Below, in pieces: positions 11,417 through 20,576 of a stretch of DNA of 64,000 nucleotides (the stretch's first letter is position 1; each line of letters begins with the position of its first letter). Location: assembly GCA_032622095.1 (NCBI GenBank), contig CP136063.1, forward strand, positions 142,695,450 through 142,759,449, written 5' to 3'. This DNA comes from Siphonodentalium dalli (lineage: Eukaryota > Mollusca > Scaphopoda > Gadilida > Siphonodentaliidae). The translations under genes were made by a program, and so were the position numbers. The notes under the pieces are model-generated. The model did no database searches, had not been told where the DNA came from, and saw nothing but the letters and a program-made list of their open reading frames with translations.

Positions 11417-13253
11417 ACAAGAACAAGAAATCAAGAAATATCTACCTGCATCAAGAAATTGAAACTAAACAAAGCATCGTCATCTGATGACGAAATTCTA
11501 AATGAGTACTTGAAATTCTTGACCAAACTCATGTCCCTATATGTGAGATTGTTTAATCTAATTTTAGACTCTGGCTCTGTCCCGGAATCATGGCTCGTAG
11601 GTACAATAATACCTATATACAAGAATAAAGGAACAACTAGTGATCCTAACAATTACAGAGGTATAACTATACTTAGCTGCTTTAGCAAGCTTTTTACATC
11701 TATTCTCAATGAAAGGCTCAATGAATACTCCGACATTTTTGGAATTCTCCATGACAACCAAACTGGTTTCCGCAAAGGGCATTCGACAATCGATAACATA
11801 TATATATTACACACTCTATTTGAGATAAGTAAATTGAAAGGTAATAAATTATTTTGTGCCTTCATCGACTTCCGGAAAGCGTTTGATACTATTTGGAGAG
11901 ATGCTATGTGGTATAAACTTGCCATTAACAACATAAATGGAAAAATACTAGAGGTTATAAAAAAAATTGTATAAAAATGTAAAACAATCATTCCCATCAC
12001 TTATTGGCCTAAAACAGGGAGCGAACCTCTCACCTTTCCTCTTTAGCATGTATGCCAATGATTTAACAGACTTCCTAGCTAGCTTAGGGTTGAGAGGAAT
12101 GCAAACATTAACCACAGAGCTCCAAACAAAACTGAATACTTACCTGAAACTGTTTACTTTACTATACGCAGATGATACAGTAATTATGTCAGAAACGAAA
12201 GAGGATTTACAGTATGCACTATGTTGCTTTGAGGACTATTGCGATATATGGAAGCTTAGTGTTAACATACAGAAAACCAAGGTAATGGTATTTGGTAGAG
12301 AAAGGCAACCTAAAAACGTCCGCTTTACATATAAAAAAGATGACCTGGACATCGTTAAATCATTCACCTACTTGGGCATAAAACTCACCAGAAATGGCTC
12401 TTTTGTACAGGCAAAGCGTGAAATAGCTAAAAGATTATCGGCCATTAACCATTTACGATTGTTTGACACTATTGTCTTGCCAGTACTCTTGTATGGATGT
12501 GAGGTGTGGGGTATTGGAGACAACTCTATCATCGAACTTGTCCACCTTAAATTTTGTAAAATGCTTCTCAAATTAAAACCATCAACACCGAACTATATGG
12601 TATATGGAGAGCTTGGCAGATACCCTGTAACAATAAATATTAAGATTCGGATTATACAATATTGGGGTAAGTTGGTGGGGAATGTTGGCAGCAAACTTGC
12701 ATGTTTATTATACAAACTGGCGTATCGACTCCGAGAGGAATCACCCTCACACTTTGCTTGGATCGAGGCAGTATCATGTACCCTGAATGACACAGGCATG
12801 TCCCACTGGTGGTTGTACCAAGGAAAAATAGCCATCTCAAAGAAATCAAAACCATTAAAACAGAGATTAATTGACCAGTTTATCCAAGCATGGCATGGAT
12901 CAATAGATAATTCGAGTCGTGGAAATACGTATAAGCTAATTAAAAGTGAATTTAAACCTGAACATTACCTCAATTTGACAGATAACTTTATTTTCAACAT
13001 AGCCAGGTTTAGAACTAGTAATCACCAATTACTGATCGAAACAGGACGTTGGAATGGGACGCCACGTAACAAAAGAACCTGTAAACTTTGTAATAAGAAC
13101 TTGTTGGGAGATGAAATGCACTATATATTTCATTGCACAGAAATGTCTCACGAAAGAGAGCAGTATATCCCGAAGGCATACCACAAATATCCTAATAGCG
13201 CAAAAAAATTCCGTATCTTGCTCTCCTCGAAAAAGACTTCAGTGTTGAAGTAA
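11417..13253 (+). pseudogene. LINE reverse transcriptase, frameshifted
   Basis: Two overlapping frames cover one RT. The first, to 11,974, holds the N-terminal palm/finger motifs (NNYRGITILS, then GFRKGHS, then CAFIDFRKAFDT). The second, 11,967-13,253, holds LKQGANLSPFLFSMYANDL, the catalytic LLYADDTVIMSE, the thumb region, and a C-terminal CKLCNKNLLGDEMHYIFHC zinc-binding motif. The shift lies in an A-rich run around 11,958-11,975. The RT would copy LINE RNA at a nicked target. With no endonuclease and a frameshift, this copy cannot be autonomous. Confidence 0.88.
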
Positions 13254-13614
13254 CTGAGTAAATTTCTAAATTTTTTAAATGAAAAAACTGGTAGTTCTCC
13301 CGAGTAAATGGTTGAGATGCACCCGCACGTTATACACCGTCTTTTCCATAATTTAGCATCTGAACATAGCTGATTCCGAACTATTGCTCATGTCGTTGTG
13401 CGCTACCATCGTATAACCAGGATTACTGAGTTCGACTCTAAGAGCCGAACTCAGTGGCGGTGGGCGTGCGCTGGGGGCGAGCAACGGATGGGCTGTCTTG
13501 TCCCTAATCGGATGCACACACACTGTTGTCTATTGTCTTTTATGTATGTATCGTATCATGTATTGTTTGATCCATTCTTTGTACCATTTCTAATGGTGGA
13601 AGAATAAACTATTC
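11417..13614 (+). mobile_element. 5'-truncated APE-clade-type LINE inserted in the minisatellite
   Basis: A non-LTR retrotransposon starting inside the reverse transcriptase domain, so the endonuclease region is absent. It ends in AGAATAAACTATTC. The target sequence TATA is repeated at 11,413-11,416 and 13,615-13,618. The right arm of the inverted duplication carries the uninterrupted site (TATA at about 36,804-36,807), which fixes the boundaries. The insertion therefore postdates the inverted duplication, or was lost without trace from the other arm, which is unlikely. The C-terminal Cys/His motif and short AT-rich tail are common in invertebrate jockey/CR1/Nimb-like LINEs; the clade is not resolved by eye. 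Confidence 0.88.
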
Positions 13615-13618
13615 TATA

Positions 13619-13862
13619 CGCTGAAAATTGGCGAATATACACCGAATAATGGTGAATACACGCAGAATGACTGAATATACGCCGAAATTCGGTGAATATA
13701 CCCACAAAATAGGTGAATATCCGCACAGTATATTCATCGATTTTCGGCGTATGTTCAACGATGTTCGGCGTATATTCACCGATGGTCGGCGTATATTCAC
13801 AAATTTTCGGCGTTTATTCACCGATTTTCGGCTTATATTCACCGCTATTTGGCGTACATCAC
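13619..13862 (+). repeat. 21-bp minisatellite, second part, with orientation switch
   Basis: Continuation of the 21-bp array. Up to about 13,725 units read GGTGAATATAC-type; from about 13,735 they read in reverse complement (TTCGGCGTATATTCACCG). The array is thus mirrored around about 13,730 and could fold into a long imperfect hairpin. Both strands stay open because the period is divisible by three; these frames are not genes. Confidence 0.8.
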
Positions 13863-14189
13863 AGATATAGTTTTTATTTTAGTGGCGTTTCCATGCTTCC
13901 ATACCCTCTTAAGTCTGTGTCTCTACCGTTATTTCGGGATTTTATCACACGAGAGTTGGCCATTTAGTCGTGAGGCGGTTTCTATTGAAACAGGGCTCAT
14001 CTGATAGATGTCCTCAATCATATCGACGACTGAGAATGCCGTAAGCGGTAGCAAATGTCCATTGTGCGTTCAACCGCTTCCAAATAAACAACCCAGTTTA
14101 TAAAGTAAACCCAACCGATGTCTTCGAAGTGGGTTAATGCGAAATAACATAAAAGTCTGCAAAACAACTATCATAAACAAGCTTAACCT

Positions 14190-15055
14190 CTTCGCTGCTA
14201 AATGATGTTATGTCGCCGTGTGCTGGGCTGATGACCTCTTCGTTGCCAAATGATTGTTTTAAACATATATATTACCAATAAGTATATTACAATACAGATT
14301 CGCATTGGGATTGGAGGACAAGTGCGATCCACTTATGCATAGCCCCCTCTCTCAATTGCCGTTATAACACTGATATATAATAATTTTGGTTGTCAACACA
14401 ATAGATATAACATATTTACAAGTGTATACATATATCGTTGTATATTATTTGAAGTATAGTTTGTAGTCTAGTCTCACCACCCCGTAACTAAATGATGTTA
14501 TGTCGCCGTGTGCTGGGCTGATTACCTCTTAGCTGATAAATGATGTTATGTCGCCGTGTGCTCGCTGCTAAATGATGTTATGTCGCCGTGTGCTCGCTGC
14601 TAAACACAACTACGATAAACAAGCTTAACCTCTTCGCTGTTAAATGATGTTATGTCGCCGTGTGCTGGGCTGGTGACCTCTTCACTGCTAAATGATGTTA
14701 TGTCGCCGTGTGCTGGGCTGATTACCTCTTCGCTCATTTATTTTCACGATAAATTCGTATATGTGGTATGCTCTTTTAACAGTTAACTTAGTGGACTATT
14801 CTCATGCGTTGCCTCTAACGACATGAAGTAAAATAAATCAAGAACCAATTTGAAGTAAATAGTATTCTTTGGTTAGATTGATAAATAAATAGATATATAA
14901 ATGTATTACTCTTATCACTGTATCATGTTCTTTTTGTATGCAAACAAAAATCTAGCTGTTGAATGATGTTATGTCGCCGTGTGCTCGCTGCTAAATGATG
15001 TTATGTCGCCTTGTGATAGCTGCTAAATAATGTTATGTTACCGTGTGCTCGATTT
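14190..15055 (+). repeat. 31/48-bp repeat array (left arm)
   Basis: Clusters of a 31-bp unit, GCTGCTAAATGATGTTATG plus TCGCCGTGTGCT, some extended by a 17-bp GGGCTGATTACCTCTTC block to 48 bp. Clusters are at about 14,194-14,240, 14,488-14,740 and 14,955-15,055, separated by unique spacers (14,241-14,487 and 14,741-14,954). The right arm carries the same clusters and spacers inverted. The junction ATTTA/GTTACGG in rc orientation near 14,487-14,491 is the empty counterpart of the Ngaro-like insertion site. Confidence 0.82.
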
Positions 15056-15575
15056 GGCCTTCAATAATATTATCCCACATCTGTCACATAACACTGAGAT
15101 ATAGTGGACTGTCCATGCAGCAACGTTATCCTAGCAACAAAATAGAGTTACTCCTCTTTTATCAAGAAACTGCTTAGATTAAACTGTTGTTTGTGTCAAA
15201 CGCTCACTTCCATTTTCTCGAAATTGCACATGGCCACATGCTACTAAGGTTTAAAGACAACCAATTCGTCACTAATAAATTATTGGAAAATCAAACTACG
15301 AGAACAATTTCAACCGATTTTTGCCACATAACCGCCCCTGTCGCCACGTCCCTACTTGGCACCTCATGCCAAGAGCGTGGTATTGCATTCACTGGAGACG
15401 AGAAATCGTCGTTATTAGATTTTGTCGGAAAACAAGGGTGGCACTCGGGGAAAGAGGGGAAGCTACAACCCCACATGTCTGGGAAGGGTTAACCCCCTGT
15501 CGGAGAATCGTATAGGCTCTGCGCCGGGGATATCCTGCATGGTGCCACTCCTGATCGACCCAAATTGGATGCAAT

Positions 15576-15576
<1 letters not shown>

Positions 15577-15612
<36 letters not shown>
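15577..15612 (+). repeat. (AT)n microsatellite with adjacent 90-bp arm-specific insert
   Basis: A pure AT run within about 15,490-15,615, a stretch that the right-arm copy replaces with unrelated sequence of about 50 bp (23,215-23,268). It is a local difference between the arms. Confidence 0.8.
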
Positions 15613-15614
<2 letters not shown>

Positions 15615-15756
15615 TAATAATTGCTCTTGCACTTTTTCGTCTATTTAGTAATGCCGCCGAAAAAAAAATCAAACTTGGCTCGCATTTCACAAAAAGCGAG
15701 GCGGAATCGGGCGACCAGACAGCGGGAAACCCCAGATCAGCAGAATAGATGACACG

Positions 15757-18210
15757 TCCATAATAGAACACATGCGGCAGAATCGCGACATGCAGAATCC
15801 ACTGAGCAGCGGGACAGACGACACATCAATAATAGAAAACATATGGCAGAATCCCGACAAGCAGAATCCACTGAGCAGCGGGAGAGACGACACATCGATA
15901 ATAGAACACATATGGCAGAATCCCGACAAGAAGAATCCACTGAGCAGCGAAAGAGACGACACATCCATAATAGAACACATATGGCAGAATCCCGACAAGA
16001 AGAATCCACCGAGCAGCGGAAGAGACGCCGCATGTCTGATAGAACACGTACTGCAAGATTTTGGCAAGACCAGGTGGACTGGAGCAAATCGGCATTCACT
16101 TATGACCCGAAAATAAATTACGAAAATGTTGAAAAAGTATGTGTTGGACGAATGGACATAGTATGCCAGCATTGCAGAGCTTTGAAATTTACGGGAGAGC
16201 CAGGTGGTTTGTGTTGTTCCAATGGCAAAGTAAAACTGTATGCACTCCAGCCGCCTTCAGAACCACTCAGATCATTATTGGGAGGAAACGCAAAAATTTC
16301 CAAAGATGTCTCTCCTGTAGGTTGGGCTTCAACATTCAAAAATACAAGGCCAGGTATCTCACCGCATTGGGTCTGTGTACCCAGTGGCGGGCGCTGAACC
16401 TAAATTTCTCCAAATATATTTTATGGGCAACCAGGATGCTGAGTGTGATCAACGATGTGGTGTAATTCCAGGTGTAAACATAAAAATAATCCAATCATTA
16501 CAAGGCATGTTGCATCAGTGGAATTCATTAGTAAGGTCATTTAAATATACCTTACAACAAACGACAATAACGGACAATGCAAGAGTAGTCATAACAGCTG
16601 ACAAACGGCCAACTGGTGAACATCCCCGGAGATTCAATGTTCCATCTGTCAACGAAGTTGCTATCCTGCTTAGTAATGCTGACGTTGGAAAGCAAGACAT
16701 ACTCATTAAAGGGAGAGACAATTCCTTGATGCGGATATCAGAAACGCACAGGTCGTATGATGCTCTACAGTATCCACTCATGTTCTGGGAAGGTGATGAT
16801 GGGTATCATTTCAACATTCCACAACAAGTTCAAAACAAAAAAGTTAGTGCCGCTGATTATTATGCAAACAGGATGATGAAAAGGGAAGGAGATTCAAACC
16901 ATTTATTACAATATCGTGATCTTCTCAGTCAATACTTCGTGGATATGTATGCCAAAGTTGAAGCCGAACGATTGTTATACATTCGACTTAACCAAAAGAA
17001 ACTCAGAGTCGAGAATTATGCACATTTAAAAGATGCTGTCCTTAGTGATGGGAATGTGGAGAATGTTGGTGAACTGGTTATACTACCATCAAGTTACATA
17101 GGTGGCCCGAGAGACATGCACGATCAGACCCAAGATGCACTGACGTACGTGCGAACATATGGAAGACCAGACCTATTCATTACGATGACATATAATCCGA
17201 AATGGGAAGAGATAACAACAGAACTCAACCCTGGACAGAAGCCTCAACACAGACATGACATTATTGCACGCGTTTTTCGACTACAGATACTAAAATTGAA
17301 ACAGCTCATCAAGGACAGCAACATATTTGGTCCAATGCAATGCTTTCTTTATACAATATAATGGCAGAAAAGAGGCCTGCCACATGCACACATTCTGGTC
17401 TGACTCAAAGATAAGATCCATGCGGATGTCATCGACTTGATAATATCTGCCGAACTGCCTGATTCAGAAGAAGATGGGGAGCTGTTTGAAATTATTAAGC
17501 ACCACATGATCCATGAACCATGCGGATTGATAAATCCAGGTTCCCCATGCATGCACGGTGGAAAATATACGAAGAAATATCCCAGAAGTTTCATTAGAGA
17601 GACAATTACCGGAGAAGACGGATATCCACAATATAGGCGAAGGCACCCAGACGACGGAGGAATATCATTCAGAACAAAGGTCAAGGGTACGGAACAAACG
17701 ATAGACAACAGATGGGTCGTGCCTTATTGTCCTCTACTGAGCAGACTATTCAAAGCACACATTAACATTGAATTCTGCAATTCCGTGAAGTCTATCAAAT
17801 ATATATGCAAGTATGTACATAAAGGATCAGACAAGGCTGTCTTCGGAACTAAATTTAACCCACATGATGAGATAACATGCTATCAGATGGCAAGATATGT
17901 AAGTTCGAGCGAAGCAGCGTGGAGGCCATTTAAATTCCCGATACACGAACGATATCCAAATGTCGTTCACTTAGATGTACCCCTAGAGAACTTACAGAGG
18001 GTTTGTTTCACAGAGATTACTGCTGAAGCCAGAGTTATATCACCGAAAGAAACGAAACTTGCGGCATTCTTCGCCCTATGCGAGACTGACGATTTCGCAG
18101 GAACTCTGCTTTACACGGAAATTCCAAAGTTATTCACATGGGCGAACAACCAGTGGCACCGTAGAAAACAGAGCCGACCCGTGGATGGTTATCTAGGTGT
18201 TTATTCATAA
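15757..18210 (+). pseudogene. Helitron Rep (HUH endonuclease) region, left copy
   Basis: Starts with four 69-bp repeats encoding 23-residue units around STEQRKRRH. Next is a zinc-binding segment typical of Helitron proteins (CQHCRALKF and GGLCCSNGKV at about 16,165-16,230). The Rep domain follows, with DLFITMTYNPKWEEI at about 17,170-17,215. The HUH motif LPHAHIL is at 17,377-17,397, and the catalytic tyrosines are in YICKYVHKGSDK (17,800-17,835). In-frame stops TAA at 17,359 and TGA at 17,401 bracket the HUH motif. A 51-nt stretch present in the right copy is missing after LLGGNA (about 16,292). Rep would nick and rejoin DNA for rolling-circle transposition; this copy is dead. Confidence 0.87.
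15767..16043 (+). repeat. 69-bp tandem repeat within Helitron N-terminus (4 units)
   Basis: Units start about 15,767, 15,836, 15,905 and 15,974 with a diverged fifth after 16,043. The period of 69 bp equals 23 codons, so all three frames stay open and produce spurious overlapping frames. The right copy has five clear units plus a diverged one. Confidence 0.85.
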
Positions 18211-18225
18211 GATGCAATAGGGCGA

Positions 18226-20043
18226 GTGTACACGATTCATCCAAACCAATTAGAATGCTTCTGTTTCCGTCTGCTGCTCCATATTGTAGAGGGACCAAAA
18301 TCGTACAAGGATCTCAAAACTGTCGAGGGAACGACATTTCATACTTTCCGTCAAGCATGCAACAAGCGGGGACTTCTTGAAGACGATGTACATTGGAATG
18401 CAGCTCTGAGTGAAGCAACCATCACAAGGTCGCCATTCCATGTCAGAAATCTGTTTGCTATAATGCTGCATTTTTGCACATTAAATGACCCTATGGACTT
18501 GTGGATAGCTCACAGAGAGCCAATGACTGAGGACATTCTCCATAGAGCCAAACAATTTCACCCGGGTTGCACCTACTCCGATGCCATGTTCAATGAAGCA
18601 TTGATACAAATAGAGAACAAGGTTGTGGAACTTGGAGGGAAACATCGGGATGAGTATGGGTTACCAGGTACCATAAGGACAGACATTGATCCCCTAGGCG
18701 GCGATATTTTGAGAGAAACATCATACAACAAGGAGAGGTTGGCCATTTTACTCCAAGAAAATATCCCTAAACTCAACACACAACAGCAACACGTATTTCA
18801 TAATGTGATAGATCGTTTAAATGACAACATTGGTGGGCTGGTATTTTTGGATGCACCAGGTGGTACTGGAAAAACATTCTTGGTCAATCTCCTGCTTGCC
18901 CAAATTAGAAACGATGGTGGAATAGCACTTGCTGTTGCGTCATCCGGAATAGCAGCGACGCTATTGAATTGTGGGAGGACAGCTCACTCAACATTTAAGC
19001 TAAGTCTTAATAAAGAAAACCCAAAGTGCAGTATCGCAAAGGGAACCAGTAAAGCACAACTGCTCCGGGAATGTAACCTAATTGTGTGGGATGAGTGTAC
19101 TATGTCTCACAAAACAGACTTTGAATCTGTAGACAAATTACTAAAAGATATCAGAGGAAACAATGCACCAATGGGCGGAGTAACCATTCTAATGGCTGGT
19201 GACTTCCGCCAAATTTTGCCAGTCATCCCAAGAGGCACAAAGGCAGATGAACTTAATGCTAGCATCAAAGCTTCATATTTATGGAAAGGTGTTCACACAC
19301 TTAAATTGAAGACTAACATGAGATTGAATAGAAATGCTGCGGAATTTGCGCTGACACTGTTGCATATTGGGAGTGGAGAATTGCAGGAAGATTCAGACGG
19401 CTTGTTGCCTTTACCATGCGGACAGAACACCGATAGCATTGCAATGTTACAGGGAAAGGTATTCCCTGGCGTAAAGGACAATTATCGCCATTTGAACTGG
19501 CTCAGCGAACGAGCAATTCTTGCACCTAAGAATATGGACGTCGACCAAATCAACATTCAAATGCTTCGTCTAATTCCTGGATATGTTCATATATACACAT
19601 ATGTCGACACAATGCCTCATATTACTGAATTGGTGCAATACCCAACATAATTTCTTAACTCCTTGCAACCATGTGGATTTCCCCCACACATATTGACTGT
19701 CAAGGTAGGTGCACCCATAATACTTTTGAGGAACATGGACTCACCAAAGCTTTGCAACGGTACACGCCTAACAGTAAAGTATATGCAACCAAATCTCCTG
19801 GAGGCCATAATAATGTAAGGTCCTTATGCATGCGAAGAAGTTCTAATTCCAAGAATTCCCTTGATACCAACAGACACGCCTGTAGCATTCAAACGGATCC
19901 AGTTCCCAGTGAAACTGAGCTTCACAATGACCATCAATAAGGCCCAGGGTCAAACACTTAAAGTCGTTGGTCTTCACCTCGAAACACCCTCCTTCGCACA
20001 CGGCCAGTTTTATGTTGGATGTTCGAGAATTGGCTCCGAATGA
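18226..20043 (+). pseudogene. Helitron PIF1-like helicase region
   Basis: The main frame (18,226-19,650) begins within the Rep-helicase linker. It has Walker A DAPGGTGKTF at about 18,850-18,880, Walker B IVWDECTM at about 19,080-19,105, and motif III LMAGDFRQILPV at about 19,192-19,228. After a stop at 19,650 the remainder lies in shifted frames: [10 protein letters not shown] near 19,705, and the motif V/VI region TINKAQGQT and FYVGCSRI at about 19,930-20,035. The helicase would unwind donor DNA during rolling-circle transposition. This is the only helicase copy in the window; the right arm ends before it. Confidence 0.87.
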
Positions 20044-20049
20044 GGTCTT

Positions 20050-20444
20050 TTCTTCTATGCTCCAAATTCCAGAACCAGATACGCTGTGTACAAAGAAGCC
20101 ATGCTGTCATAGAACACGCAAATATAAAATATTTATATGCTATTTATGAGTTGTTTTCAACGCCCCAGAATTAATATGAGCAGAATAGATCGTGATTAAA
20201 TATAGCGTATAGTCTCTTCTTCTTAATATATAAATGCGAATGTGTGTGTATATCTGACCGCTATACACTTTATGGTTTCTCGACCAATCGTTCATTGATT
20301 CATTTACAACGATGTTCAGATAACAATTTCAACAAACGGTTATTATAGTAGAGCGGACAAACTCAAAAAGCTCACTAGAAGTAGGAGTTTAATCCATCGG
20401 CACCACACACGGGCTTGCGATACATCATTTTGAAGGTTATGACA
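20050..20444. other. Centre of the giant inverted duplication (loop remainder)
   Basis: Non-coding sequence after the helicase and before the right arm begins at about 20,445 (reverse complement of about 18,330). The unpaired loop therefore runs from about 18,330 to 20,445. It includes TTCTTCTTAATATATAAATG at 20,216, possibly a Helitron-end type sequence. No gene is seen. Confidence 0.6.
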
Positions 20445-20576
20445 TTCCGTATCTTTTGAGATCCTTGTACGATTTTGGTCCCTGTACAATATGGAGCAGC
20501 AGACGGAGACAGAAGCATTCTAATTGGTTTGGATGAATCGTGTACACTCGCCCTATTGCATCTGATGAATAAACAC

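Larger units (their letters stand above)
7521..18330 (+). repeat. Left arm of giant inverted duplication
   Basis: The whole stretch recurs in reverse complement and opposite order at about 20,445-40,710. Matching landmarks are the foldback element (7,521-10,025 with 38,176-40,710), the hairpin MITE (10,629-10,759 with 37,455-37,585), the 21-bp minisatellite (11,330-11,416 and 13,619-13,862 with 36,590-36,880), the 31/48-bp array (14,190-15,055 with 23,780-24,357 and 35,735-35,757), and the Helitron up to about 18,330 (with 20,445-23,500). The arms look very similar by eye, with single-base differences and small indels. The outer break falls near CCCGTGGAAACTATATC at 7,526. The left arm alone contains the LINE at 11,417-13,614. 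Confidence 0.9.
15056..20140 (+). mobile_element. Helitron/Helentron-like element, left copy (degenerate)
   Basis: A rolling-circle transposon with N-terminal zinc-binding region, HUH-type Rep domain and PIF1-like helicase, in that order, on the plus strand. Coding pieces are 15,757-16,397, 16,375-17,361, 17,437-18,210, 18,226-19,650 and fragments to about 20,043. They are separated by stops and frameshifts. Exact termini are not identified: no certain 5' TC or 3' CTRR hairpin was found, though TATATAAATGCGAATGTGTG near 20,227 may be subterminal sequence. The 5' non-coding part (15,056-15,750) is shared with the right copy. Confidence 0.85.

Noticed and set aside
13609-13967. Open frames with seven-residue repeats on both strands (also 36,433-36,893)
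   Set aside because: They result from a 21-bp minisatellite with no stop in the unit. The frames exist equally on both strands.
15687-16172. Cys/Leu/Ser-rich minus-strand frames opposite the Helitron N-terminus, with repeated membrane-like segments (also 22,610-23,197 plus)
   Set aside because: They are antisense frames of the 69-bp repeat; the period is divisible by three. The Helitron frame explains the locus.
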